Of a stretch of DNA of 64,000 nt, positions 17,791 to 26,953 are shown in pieces. Source of the stretch: JBKBKN01 sp046294625. Lineage in GTDB: Bacteria > Bacteroidota > Bacteroidia > M30B66. The stretch's first letter is position 1. The number at the start of each line of letters is the position of its first letter. The stretch covers positions 30,883-94,882 of the forward strand of contig JBKBKN010000013.1 in assembly GCA_046294625.1 (NCBI GenBank). The letters run 5' to 3'. Below the pieces are notes generated by a model. That model had not been told where the DNA came from. It saw nothing but the letters and a program-made list of their open reading frames with translations, and made no database searches. The position numbers were made by a program, and so were the translations under genes.

Positions 17791-18516
17791 TTAGCGACGC
17801 AATTCGAAATTCATCCCGAGATATACCCTGCGCACATGTTCATCATTAGCAAGGTCTTCGGCTGTGCCCGCTTTGAGAATGCTGCCTTCAAACAGCAAAT
17901 AAGCGCGATCAGTGATGGTCAGCGTTTCGTGTACATTGTGATCTGTAATCAGAATCCCAATATTTTTTTGCTTTAATCCGGCCACAATTTGTTGAATATC
18001 TTCTACGGCTATTGGATCAACTCCGGCAAAAGGTTCATCGAGCAGGATAAACTTTGGTCCGACGGCCAAGGCTCGTGCTATCTCCGTACGGCGACGCTCT
18101 CCACCCGACAATAAATCGCCCCTATTGGTGCGGATATGCTGCAGCGAAAATTCATCGAGTAGGGTTTCGAGTTTATCTTTTTGTTCCTCTTTGGTCAACT
18201 GGGTGTGTTCCAATACAGATTTGATATTGTCTTCCACACTCAACTTGCGGAACACACTAGCTTCCTGCGCCAGATAGCCTATGCCTAATTGCGCTCGCTT
18301 ATACATGGGCATGTCCGTGATATCCTGTTCATCAAGATAAATGTGACCTTCATTGGGTTTAATAAGACCTACAGTCATGTAAAAGGTGGTGGTCTTTCCA
18401 GCACCATTCGGACCTAGCAGGCCTACAATCTCTCCTTGATTGACTTCCACCGAAACATGGTTCACCACCGTGCGCTTTTTATAACGCTTCACCAGATCTT
18501 TTGTATATAGCTTCAT
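17791..18516 (-). CDS. lptB: LptB, LPS export ABC transporter ATPase
   Basis: 241 residues; the cytoplasmic ATPase that, with LptF/LptG, powers extraction of lipopolysaccharide from the inner membrane. Walker A GPNGAGKT at 35-42, LLSGGERRRTEIARAL signature, Walker B FILLDEPFAGVDP, and the H-loop (ITDHNV). The N-terminal LYTKDLVKRYKKRTVVN and the C-terminal tail are characteristic of LptB rather than LivG/LivF. It stands alone on the minus strand. The OstA-like gene at 61718-63247 is the other LPS-transport component in this window. Confidence 0.95.
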   Translation of the reverse strand: MKLYTKDLVKRYKKRTVVNHVSVEVNQGEIVGLLGPNGAGKTTTFYMTVGLIKPNEGHIYLDEQDITDMPMYKRAQLGIGYLAQEASVFRKLSVEDNIKSVLEHTQLTKEEQKDKLETLLDEFSLQHIRTNRGDLLSGGERRRTEIARALAVGPKFILLDEPFAGVDPIAVEDIQQIVAGLKQKNIGILITDHNVHETLTITDRAYLLFEGSILKAGTAEDLANDEHVRRVYLGMNFELRR

Positions 18517-18577
18517 ATTTGCGGTGTAAACCTAATGAAATTCCCCTTTAAATGTTGGAAAAGCCCCCAATTCACAT

Positions 18578-19567
18578 TCATAGTTTATGCTTTTCATTAG
18601 AAAGCAATAAATCCACCCCCCAAATCTTTCTTTTAACAAATGGTTTCATTCTTACCATACAGTCTTTCACCATGCAAATTTCACAGGAATCGGGCACACA
18701 GGGGTCAATATGTAAAAACAGTTCGGTTTCATCTCCCAGTTCTTCGCGCATCACTTGTTCAATGGCATCCACTTCGTCGTGTGCTTGTATCACATTAAGA
18801 TAATATGGTAGGGTAACATGCGCATCGATATGAAGCGATTTGCCAAACTTTTGCAAACGAAGTTTGTGAATATCAATCCAATAATCAACACGATGGGCGT
18901 CGAGTGTCTGTATTACTTTATGTAAGCTTTCTTCGTCGGCTTGGTCCATGAGATTGGATGTAGCACCTTTAATCAAATCAAAACCCATGTTCACAATGAT
19001 AAAACCGGCTATCAAACCCATAACGCTATCGAGCCAATACCACTTTGTGAAATAAATGACCACTAAACCAATAATCATAAACATTGAACTAAGCACATCA
19101 GTCATCAGATGTTTTCCATCTGCCACCAAGGGTGCCGATTGATGATTTCGCCCTACCTTCATCAGCCATCGTGCAAGAAACAAATTGCAAACAGAAGCAA
19201 TAGAGGTAATATATATACCAACATCAATATGCGACAGCACATGCGCTGAAAAAAATGTGTAAACAGATTTAATCAAAATGCTCACTGCAGCAACGGAAAT
19301 CAATATGCCTTCTAGGGCAACGGAGAAAGATTCAATTTTGCCATGCCCATAAGGATGATCTCTGTCCTTGGGCTTGGCAGCATAATACACACTGTATAAG
19401 GCAAAAGATTGCGCAATCACATGCACGATCGACTCGAGCGCATCGGAGAGTATGGTTACAGAGTCGGTGATGATCCATGCAACGAACTTGGCCAACATGA
19501 TCAGCACACCGCTAATCAAGACCCAAAGCATGGTATTGAAACTTCTTTTGTGGCCTACTGAAAGCAT
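18578..19567 (-). CDS. Cation diffusion facilitator (CDF) metal exporter with C-terminal Cys cluster
   Basis: 329 residues from the ATG at 19567; the frame also contains a TTG three codons earlier, less likely. Six-helix CDF with metal-site motifs SVTILSDALES (helix 2) and ADGKHLMTDVLSS (helix 5), a PYGHGKIE loop after helix 2, and a cytoplasmic metallochaperone-like domain (about 215-290). After HIDPC there is an extra Cys cluster, CVPDSCEICMVKDC (C-x4-C-x2-C-x4-C), and a basic tail. The family exports Zn2+/Fe2+/Mn2+ against protons; which metal is not decided here. Only 52 bp separate it from the upstream gene, most of it a strong terminator, so its promoter must overlap that or read-through must occur. 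Confidence 0.92.
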   Translation of the reverse strand: MLSVGHKRSFNTMLWVLISGVLIMLAKFVAWIITDSVTILSDALESIVHVIAQSFALYSVYYAAKPKDRDHPYGHGKIESFSVALEGILISVAAVSILIKSVYTFFSAHVLSHIDVGIYITSIASVCNLFLARWLMKVGRNHQSAPLVADGKHLMTDVLSSMFMIIGLVVIYFTKWYWLDSVMGLIAGFIIVNMGFDLIKGATSNLMDQADEESLHKVIQTLDAHRVDYWIDIHKLRLQKFGKSLHIDAHVTLPYYLNVIQAHDEVDAIEQVMREELGDETELFLHIDPCVPDSCEICMVKDCMVRMKPFVKRKIWGVDLLLSNEKHKL

Positions 19568-19590
19568 TATCACCAAATTAAGTCATTAAA

Positions 19591-19613
19591 AAAGCCCCGA
19601 ATTTCGGGGCTTT
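19591..19613 (-). terminator. Intrinsic terminator
   Basis: Perfect 10-bp stem AAAGCCCCGA/TCGGGGCTTT with a 3-base loop, followed on the minus strand by a run of T. It sits 6 bp after the stop of the coiled-coil gene (19620) and before the CDF gene. Confidence 0.9.
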
Positions 19614-19619
19614 AATTCT

Positions 19620-20588
19620 TTATTTAAGATCGAACGATTCCTTGCCGATCAGTACCCCTTCGGCATACAATTCTACTTTGTATGTTCCTGCATCAAGCTG
19701 ATCCTTGTCCTTGATATCCCAATTCATGCAAAGTTGCATATGCTTGTTATCATAGAAAAGATCTTTCTTCACACTGTAGGCTATTTCTTCACCATTCAAC
19801 AAGGTGATGCGAGAGCGATCGCCATCTGTGAGGGTGTTTCCACCGGGTGTTTTTATCACAAGATAAATGGATTTTTCACCCTTATCGGCAATGATATTTT
19901 CTAAAATTGTGAAACAAACGCGCATACGATCAGCTCGTTTAACTCTGTCTGTTGTTCTTTCTCTTTTTCCGCCATTAGTCAGACGAACCGCGTCAGCATA
20001 TATTTCGTAGGTTTTAAGTCTTTTTGCTACATCGGCAATTTTGTTGAGCTTGGTGTTGTCTTCGGCAAGTTTCACATTTTCTACCGTGAGCTCTTCCACT
20101 TTTCTGGAGTTCTTAAAATTCTCTGCAGTAAGTTCTTGATTCTTAGCTCTTAATTCTTTGATTATGGCTTCGCTGTCGTCGTAACGTTGCTGTAGTTCTT
20201 CTAATCGTGCTCTCAAATTAGGATTTCCAAATCCTGTGCCCTGCACTGAGCCGCTACTTTTCAATGCATCATACTCCACCATCAGTCTGATCACTTTTGC
20301 ACGCTCTTCTTCCAGTTCTGCTCTGAGTCCTTCGTGCACAATGATAAGACTATCATATTTTGCCGTAAGCAATTCTAATTGTAAACGATAATCGTCAATA
20401 TCTTGCTTCACTCTTTCGGCTTCCACCAAAAGTTTGGCATTGATTTCTTTTTGCTTATTCAATTGAATGAACAGATATCCGGAAATGCCGCCCAAAATAC
20501 CAATCAAAATGATGAGTATCAAAATGATTGGACTGCTTTTTCTTTCTTCTTTTTCCTGTTCTTCTTGTGGTAAATTATCTCTTTCCAT
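19620..20588 (-). CDS. Membrane-anchored coiled-coil protein of unknown function
   Basis: 322 residues. The acidic N-terminus (about 1-18) is followed by one strong transmembrane helix (PIILILIILIGILGGISGYL, about 20-42) and then a long heptad-rich coiled coil (about 45-190) broken by a Gly/Ser-rich hinge near SSGSVQGTGFGNP. The C-terminal ~130 residues form a beta-rich domain (YEIYADAVRLTNGGK, YLVIKTPGGNTL, YKVELYAEGVLIG). Similar Bacteroidota proteins are usually labelled hypothetical or chromosome-segregation-like only because of the coil. An N-in, C-out topology and an envelope or scaffold role are inference. It is monocistronic with its own promoter box and terminator, and divergent from comF. 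Confidence 0.75.
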   Translation of the reverse strand: MERDNLPQEEQEKEERKSSPIILILIILIGILGGISGYLFIQLNKQKEINAKLLVEAERVKQDIDDYRLQLELLTAKYDSLIIVHEGLRAELEEERAKVIRLMVEYDALKSSGSVQGTGFGNPNLRARLEELQQRYDDSEAIIKELRAKNQELTAENFKNSRKVEELTVENVKLAEDNTKLNKIADVAKRLKTYEIYADAVRLTNGGKRERTTDRVKRADRMRVCFTILENIIADKGEKSIYLVIKTPGGNTLTDGDRSRITLLNGEEIAYSVKKDLFYDNKHMQLCMNWDIKDKDQLDAGTYKVELYAEGVLIGKESFDLK

Positions 20589-20616
20589 TCGATTGGGGTT
20601 TGATCTTTAGTGGCTG

Positions 20617-20624
20617 CAAAGATA
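20617..20624 (-). promoter_or_regulatory. Bacteroidota -7 box (TATCTTTG)
   Basis: Exact TAnnTTTG on the minus strand, about 29 bases before the start codon of the coiled-coil gene, in the divergent gap with comF. No clear -33 element. Confidence 0.45.
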
Positions 20625-20681
20625 TTTTTTTTTACATCGAATTGTTCATTTCTTTTCCATTCTTAATTTTATCCACTGCAA

Positions 20682-21371
20682 ATGCATCTCTTCAAAGACA
20701 TATTAGATTTGGTTTACCCAAAGACCTGCAGTTCTTGTGGCATCGCCTTACTGGATAAGGAAAATGTAATCTGCATGCAATGTGTTCATGAGTTGCCGAA
20801 ATCTGAATGGCATACCCAAACTGACAACCCGCTAACTAAGCTTTTTTGGGGTAGGATTCCAGTATTTTCTGCTGCAGCTTATTATGTGTTTAGGCAAGGT
20901 GGTCACGTGCAGCGACTACTGCATCAACTCAAATATCGAAATATGCCCGAGATTGGCATTAAAATCGGAATGTTGTATGGTGAAGATCTAGCTGATGCTC
21001 CTTTATTCTCAACTGCCGACTACATCGTTCCCGTTCCTTTACACAAGGATAAACTTAAAAAGCGAGGTTATAATCAATCTGCCTGCTTTGGAGAAGGTCT
21101 TGTGCAGGTGATGCGAGCCAATCTTGACACCAATCTACTCATTAGAACCGAAAACACTGAAACGCAAACCCGAAAGTCACGATATGCAAGATGGGAAAAC
21201 GTTTCGGATGTTTTTCAGGTGACAGATGCAAGTCGATTGTATGGAAAACACATTTTGCTGGTAGACGATGTAATCACCACCGGCTCCACCATTGAGGCCT
21301 GCGCTCAAACATTGCTTAATAGTGGCGTAAGCAAATTAAGTATTGCATCTATAGCTATGCCAACGCATTAA
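20682..21371 (+). CDS. comF: ComF family phosphoribosyltransferase-like protein
   Basis: 229 residues. An N-terminal zinc-ribbon with two CxxC pairs (CSSCG, CMQC, residues about 13-36) is followed by a PRTase fold with DYIVPVPLHKDKLKKRGYNQS and the PRPP loop ILLVDDVITTGSTIEAC near the C-terminus. ComF proteins act in DNA uptake and recombination after transformation in competent bacteria; in Bacteroidota the role is by homology only. The ATG follows a 93-bp divergent gap. The next gene converges on it. Confidence 0.9.
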   Translation: MHLFKDILDLVYPKTCSSCGIALLDKENVICMQCVHELPKSEWHTQTDNPLTKLFWGRIPVFSAAAYYVFRQGGHVQRLLHQLKYRNMPEIGIKIGMLYGEDLADAPLFSTADYIVPVPLHKDKLKKRGYNQSACFGEGLVQVMRANLDTNLLIRTENTETQTRKSRYARWENVSDVFQVTDASRLYGKHILLVDDVITTGSTIEACAQTLLNSGVSKLSIASIAMPTH

Positions 21372-21395
21372 CCCTCTAGAATTTTTGAAAAGCAA

Positions 21396-21423
21396 AAAGG
21401 CCTTTACACTTGCAAAGACCTTT
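21396..21423 (-). terminator. Probable terminator
   Basis: Hairpin of AAAGGCCTTT against AAAGACCTTT (10 bp with one wobble), 8-base loop. On the minus strand it is followed by TTTTTG, so it most likely ends the 21507-26636 transcript; it may also slow comF transcription. Confidence 0.6.
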
Positions 21424-21506
21424 GATGCTGACTACTGAAATATCTTTTGTTGTCTATACCTGACTATAAACCTGAGCTCAAAAATTCAACCAAGCTCCAT
21501 AAAACC

Positions 21507-24500
21507 TTATCGGTCTGCTTTAGGAATTTTTACTGCCATGGCCTGATGCGACATCACAATTTGAAGTGTGTAAACTCCTGAAGGCAAGCTGCCATTTAGC
21601 GGAAGTTCAATTCTATTGGTTCCTTTTCGCGCATTGCTTCTACTCTGCCCCATCAATCTACCATTGATGTCGAAGCAAAATAGATCAACTGACGAATTTT
21701 CGCCGGCAGTGAAGACTCCTTCAATTGTGTTAGTTCCGGCTATAAAGGATGCATAAACAATCTGAAAGCTTCCATCGTTGACAAATTTCACAGGCACAAT
21801 TTCGGAGAGCTCTGAGTCGCCATTGAAATCGACCTGACGAAGGCGGTAATAAATGATCGGAATATTTAGTCTGGCTGCAAATGCATCAAAAAACTGGTAA
21901 TTTTTGATGCTGTTGCTATTGCCAGCACCCTTTACTGTCCCGATTTCGGCAAAATTGCTTGCATCTGTCGAACGTAGCAGAGAAAAATAATCATTATTGG
22001 TTTCTGATGCAGTAGTCCATTTAAGCAATACATCATCGCCCATTGGCTCTGCCGTAAAACTTAAGAGCTCAACAGGAAGTGCATCCACATCATACATACC
22101 AAAAGTAAATGGGCTGAAATCTGCGATCAAATCTGAACAAATCACACCAGCATCATTGGTGCCACTGGCATCCCCTAAGTTAGGACCCGTAGTTACCCAC
22201 ATCATATCATCGCTGCTCCAACGCATTACTTGCAAACGAGCAAGCCCCATATGTGTAGCATTAATTTGGCTTGCAGTATTCCAAGTCAATTCTACTTGAG
22301 CATGAACACTACCTTCGCGGTTAATCATCCAGTATTCTTTGTCGCTGATATACTCAAACTCTGGACTCTTACTGGTAAGATCATAAGGATTATGCGCACT
22401 TTGATTGAAATAACTGGCAATGAAAGAAACCTCAGAAGAAGATGCCGGAATCACAGATGCCGGCCGATAAGCTCCAGCTCTGCCGATGGGGAAAGTGTAT
22501 TTATTGGTGCTTGCCATTACTTTCTTCACCGGTCCATACACACAATTATGGTCGTTCACTGCCCCTACCATCTTATTACTCAACGGCAGGATTAACAAGT
22601 TTTGTTCGGTCGTTTCCAAATTCCCTGTTATCAAACGAAGCGTGTCATTCACTGTAAGGTCCGTGCCTAAAACTACATGCCCTCCGTTGCGATTCATTTC
22701 GAGCATTTTCAACTGCCTTGCACCTTCGGCAAAACGCAACTGAGCACCCCAAGCTCCATTTCCGGCAACAATCATGCGTGCTTGTGCATCGCCTGCAAAG
22801 AAACCGGTACCTTCGCGCATTTCACCGCTTAGGTTAAAGGTTTTGCCATTCATGTAAATCACCGATTGGTGATCGATCAGATTTGAACCGGTGTTTTTTG
22901 AGGTAAACAATCGAGTGGATGGTCCTTGAAAGTAAACATGCGCTCCATTGATAATTTCGAATGAATGTGTGTGCATATGCGCTGTTCCATTGATTTTAAT
23001 TTCGGTGTGAGGAAAATTGAACATTTTAATAAAATCATTGAGTCCCGGATTGCTCGCAAACTGGTCTACCTCATCTATATTGAATGTGATGGAGCCTGAT
23101 TGGTTGTTCATGCTGCCATTTAACCAAAGGCTTCCGGCCATTTCAAAACGGGAGCCATTGTTAACCATTGTACCCTGAATATTTACCACTCCATCGTACC
23201 AGCATCCCTGCACCAACGATTGATGGGCTAAAGTAAGCGTCGCATTATTGCGAATATGAATAGAACGGAAATATGCTTTTTGCGATGTTGCCAGACTTGG
23301 TTGACGTTGCACCGTCACATTGCCTGCCGGAGTTGCAACAATTGCCCCATTATTGGTCACAATCACACTATCGGCGCATGAAGGCACAAATTTTAAATCC
23401 CAATTATTAGCAGTATGCCAATCGGTGCTCACCGTACCCACGAAAGTGAAAATGTTCTCCACTTCATCGGCGCCTATATCCGTACCACGACGAAAATCGC
23501 CATCAATATCATACAATAAGCTCACCGGCGCTTGTGGAACCATACCCCTAGAGCTGATCCGTACTTCGCATGGAGGCAATCTTAAATCTGCAGTAGCAAG
23601 GTTAGCAAACGAAACTGAGCCACATGAAGTCAAAGCCGAAGGTTGTGCCATGTTTTCGTAGGTTGAAAACATATCGACTCCCGTTGCCTGCCATCCATTC
23701 AAATTCAGATAGCTGTTCATCCCATTCATCACCGTGCGATCTGCCACTGTAGAGAATAAAATGTTATTGTTAATCAGATTCTTATTGGAAGAAGCGTTAG
23801 GATAGCCGATGGCGCCATTGCAGGCATTACCCACACGGCGGTTGACCAAAATATTGTTAGCAGCTTGTAACAAACCGGGAGAGACTGTTTCGTCATACTT
23901 TCCCTTTAACAACGCAAAACCATGCATTCCGCTGCCCCACGTGCTACCACTGATTACGATTGAATTGTAATAAATCCGAGTGCTCGATGTGGCTTGATCG
24001 GAATAATCCCAAATGCCAACAAAAGGAACCGGCTTTTCATTATTGTTCCCATTCAGCAAATTGCCAAGTGAAATCATATTGTTGTAAACGGTTACTCCAG
24101 TTGATGAAGTATTTCCAATTCTAATACCGGCATTCACCGCAGGTACTGAAGTGCTTGTAGAAACAGAATTATTATTCAATCCGTAAATGCGGTTATTAAA
24201 AATCAAAATGGTATCAGAGCCCCCTGCATAAATAGCCTCGGTGATAGAAGAAAGATTGCCCCAATTGATATTCTCTAGCCGATTTATAAAATTATTACTC
24301 ACTTCGGCGCGTTTTGCGCTGGATTGCAGCACTATGCCCGACACTGCAGCTGCATTACCCGAAGTATATTGCGCAGTGCTGTTGGCTGTAAGTTGACTCA
24401 CCTGATTTTGATGAATTTTAATATTTGAAGGTACGACAGCTACAATGCCCGAACAAGATGCGTGATTGCCACTTGAGTAATTTGCTAAACCAGATATGGT

Positions 24501-26636
24501 GTTGTTTTGAACTTCTAAATATCTATTTGATCCACTGTTAATTAACCAAACCGCTCTAAGCTGAGAATTGGTCGTGGAATGATTGATTCTAAAGCTTTCG
24601 GCTGCATTCATGTCACCCACAATATTGTTGTGAATCAACAGGGAGTCGCCGGTGTAATTGCTGTAAATACCAATCATGTTAAAACCATGAGCACCAGTGG
24701 TGGCATCTAACCTAAAGCCTTTTATCGTATTGCCACTTAACAATCTACCGGTTCCATTATTTTCAATACCAATAATAGGAATCAGAGCAGTGGTATTATT
24801 AGCCCAACTGTTAAATATCATTTTGTCGGTGCTGCCAATAGAGTTGTTAATCACATCCACCCGACCTGAGTTTACGAAAATGCCTCTGAAACTATATTCA
24901 TTGACATTGGTGGTTCGGTTAAAGTTCATTTGAAAATTGTCAATCGTATTGCCTTCTACAAGCGCATAAGCATTGGTTGGAATACGTAAATCAATGGCTC
25001 TGATTCTGATAGGCATATTACTGTTCACATCAAGCAACCATGGTTGACCACCACAGGCAGGAGCCATTCCCCCAATAAAGTTATCGGTGATGTAAAGACT
25101 ATCTACATTCGTAGAAGATCCGCCAACTCGCCCTGCCCCAATAATACTAATGTAGGTCGCAGAATTACCATATACCAGATTGGCCGACTGATAAAAATGA
25201 TTGGCATCTGCTGTAAAATTTCTGATATGGTCTTGTATTACCAATGCCTGACTGCTGCTGGATGCAATAAATGCATTATAGATGTGATTTTTCTCTAATC
25301 GATTGTTTCGATGAATTGCATTGACTGTGCCATTGATAAAAAACAAATGACGAGGTGTTGCATTTGAATTTCGAATGTGGTTATATGCAAACAAATTGCC
25401 ATTGCAAGCCTGTTGATTTGCTGCTGATGGCCCAACAAAAACCACCCCGTGGTTGGTTGCATTGGTGCGACCTTCTATATTGCAAAAACGAATAATATTG
25501 TTTGATGCTCCATTTTGAAGTGTCAATGATGGCCCATTGGTATTTTGATTTCGAATGGTTAAATATCGTGGTGTATTATCATTTTCAGACAAATCATTCG
25601 GTGCCCGGCCATCAATGATCACATTACGAGCTCCGTTAAGAAACACCATACCACCGGTATTTGTATTGCTCGCAGAACTAATCGTGTATTGATTGGCATC
25701 TTTCGGCGAGATAACAATATTAAATTGATCCATTCCGGCTAGGTTGCCCAAGCGGTGTGTCCCGGTCTCATTGGTAAGGTTCGATTCCACTCTGAAAAAA
25801 TAGTTTCCGTCTATTCTACCGGCATTATTCAATGCCTGAAACAAACCACCATTATTTGTCAAAGAAGGAAAATCGCTGCCAACGCCAATAGTGTAAGAGC
25901 CTTCGGGTAAGGTATTGTTGGCAGTAAGTGTACCAAAATTATCAAATTCCACATGGCAACTTTGATTGGGATTGAATACAATCTTGAAATTCAGCATTTT
26001 TGCAGAAGAGGTTTGCACACTGATGTTGTTGTAAACCCTTGTTGTTCCCACCCAAATATCTGCCCTATTAGACCCTAGCGTTACTGTATTGTTATTGGGC
26101 GCCTGATAGTTAATGCTGCTATTTTTTCGATTGAGAACCCAGGTAATTCGCTGTGTAGAATTGAAGCTAGTTGTGTGGTGGTGATTACCTGTGATATTAG
26201 AAATTCGGAATTGATTGGTATTTCCGGGAAATGAAATACCAAATTGTGCATAAACATTCGAATTAGACTCCGCATTGACATTGTTGCTAAACCCTTCTCC
26301 CAATTGAATAATCACCGCATTCTGATTGCTTTGGGGATTACCAATCGCTTCGAAATCAAAAGCAAAAGTCATGGTTTCCGGATTGCCTTGAAAATTAAAG
26401 TTTCGACAGGCCGAAGCAAAACCATCCTGACCGGTGCGCTGCAATCTTAATCTTCCTGAACTAATGCTTGTGGAGCCGTGTCCTGTAGAACCGATAAAAG
26501 TAAATTGACCTGAATTTGGCGTTGCACTAACGTAGTGTAAAACGTTATTGCTAGCTGAAAAGGTCTGATTGAAAAACTGAGCATTCGACCATTTGCAGAT
26601 GACTGTCGCCACCGCAACCAATAAAAATCTATTCAT
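21507..26636 (-). CDS. Large secreted parallel beta-helix protein with T9SS sorting domain
   Basis: 1709 residues. Signal peptide at 1-20 (ends SNAQ). Residues about 25-235 look like a concanavalin/LamG-type beta sandwich. About 270-1060 is an Asn/Gly-rich right-handed parallel beta-helix with many short strands of the NNxIxG(L/N)xN kind, as in NosD/pectin-lyase-like folds. About 1065-1330 (beginning TDWHTANNWD) is a second beta-solenoid region. About 1518-1610 (LPVELLSFTAEPMGDDVLLKW and a ...NNDYFSLLRS... segment) is the Fn3-like linker common in T9SS cargo. The last ~90 residues resemble a type A C-terminal sorting domain (DINGRLMGQSR..., LPSGVYTLQI), although its N-terminal motif is weak. 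Probably exported and attached to the cell surface. Ligand or enzymatic activity is unknown. Confidence 0.88.
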   Translation of the reverse strand: MNRFLLVAVATVICKWSNAQFFNQTFSASNNVLHYVSATPNSGQFTFIGSTGHGSTSISSGRLRLQRTGQDGFASACRNFNFQGNPETMTFAFDFEAIGNPQSNQNAVIIQLGEGFSNNVNAESNSNVYAQFGISFPGNTNQFRISNITGNHHHTTSFNSTQRITWVLNRKNSSINYQAPNNNTVTLGSNRADIWVGTTRVYNNISVQTSSAKMLNFKIVFNPNQSCHVEFDNFGTLTANNTLPEGSYTIGVGSDFPSLTNNGGLFQALNNAGRIDGNYFFRVESNLTNETGTHRLGNLAGMDQFNIVISPKDANQYTISSASNTNTGGMVFLNGARNVIIDGRAPNDLSENDNTPRYLTIRNQNTNGPSLTLQNGASNNIIRFCNIEGRTNATNHGVVFVGPSAANQQACNGNLFAYNHIRNSNATPRHLFFINGTVNAIHRNNRLEKNHIYNAFIASSSSQALVIQDHIRNFTADANHFYQSANLVYGNSATYISIIGAGRVGGSSTNVDSLYITDNFIGGMAPACGGQPWLLDVNSNMPIRIRAIDLRIPTNAYALVEGNTIDNFQMNFNRTTNVNEYSFRGIFVNSGRVDVINNSIGSTDKMIFNSWANNTTALIPIIGIENNGTGRLLSGNTIKGFRLDATTGAHGFNMIGIYSNYTGDSLLIHNNIVGDMNAAESFRINHSTTNSQLRAVWLINSGSNRYLEVQNNTISGLANYSSGNHASCSGIVAVVPSNIKIHQNQVSQLTANSTAQYTSGNAAAVSGIVLQSSAKRAEVSNNFINRLENINWGNLSSITEAIYAGGSDTILIFNNRIYGLNNNSVSTSTSVPAVNAGIRIGNTSSTGVTVYNNMISLGNLLNGNNNEKPVPFVGIWDYSDQATSSTRIYYNSIVISGSTWGSGMHGFALLKGKYDETVSPGLLQAANNILVNRRVGNACNGAIGYPNASSNKNLINNNILFSTVADRTVMNGMNSYLNLNGWQATGVDMFSTYENMAQPSALTSCGSVSFANLATADLRLPPCEVRISSRGMVPQAPVSLLYDIDGDFRRGTDIGADEVENIFTFVGTVSTDWHTANNWDLKFVPSCADSVIVTNNGAIVATPAGNVTVQRQPSLATSQKAYFRSIHIRNNATLTLAHQSLVQGCWYDGVVNIQGTMVNNGSRFEMAGSLWLNGSMNNQSGSITFNIDEVDQFASNPGLNDFIKMFNFPHTEIKINGTAHMHTHSFEIINGAHVYFQGPSTRLFTSKNTGSNLIDHQSVIYMNGKTFNLSGEMREGTGFFAGDAQARMIVAGNGAWGAQLRFAEGARQLKMLEMNRNGGHVVLGTDLTVNDTLRLITGNLETTEQNLLILPLSNKMVGAVNDHNCVYGPVKKVMASTNKYTFPIGRAGAYRPASVIPASSSEVSFIASYFNQSAHNPYDLTSKSPEFEYISDKEYWMINREGSVHAQVELTWNTASQINATHMGLARLQVMRWSSDDMMWVTTGPNLGDASGTNDAGVICSDLIADFSPFTFGMYDVDALPVELLSFTAEPMGDDVLLKWTTASETNNDYFSLLRSTDASNFAEIGTVKGAGNSNSIKNYQFFDAFAARLNIPIIYYRLRQVDFNGDSELSEIVPVKFVNDGSFQIVYASFIAGTNTIEGVFTAGENSSVDLFCFDINGRLMGQSRSNARKGTNRIELPLNGSLPSGVYTLQIVMSHQAMAVKIPKADR

Positions 26637-26953
26637 ATTATTGGAGTAAAATTTTGAATAAGCAAATTATTTGACTCCTTTAACTTAAACCTGAATCAAG
26701 GGTTACAGCGTTTGCGTCGGCTCTTTGTATTTCAACAAAAAACCAAACACTATCAATTGAAAATCAAAAGATTACATCATAAACCTTTCTTCACATTAAT
26801 CTTACATAGCTTTTACAAGCCCACAATCTGCTAAACAAATGGCTCAACAACGCCAGTGAATAAAACAAATACATGGAATGCAGGGCATCTTTAAAATCGA
26901 TTCCGGTGAAAAGTGCAAACAAAGACGTTAAAAAACTTACAAATTCATGTCAT
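26637..26953. other. 317-bp gap, no gene seen
   Basis: Lies between two minus-strand T9SS cargo genes. It should hold the promoter of the beta-helix gene and the 3' end of the PhoD transcript in reverse order of reading. No RNA gene, strong hairpin or exact TAnnTTTG box was seen; TAATTTG near 26670 on the minus strand is one base short. Confidence 0.4.
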
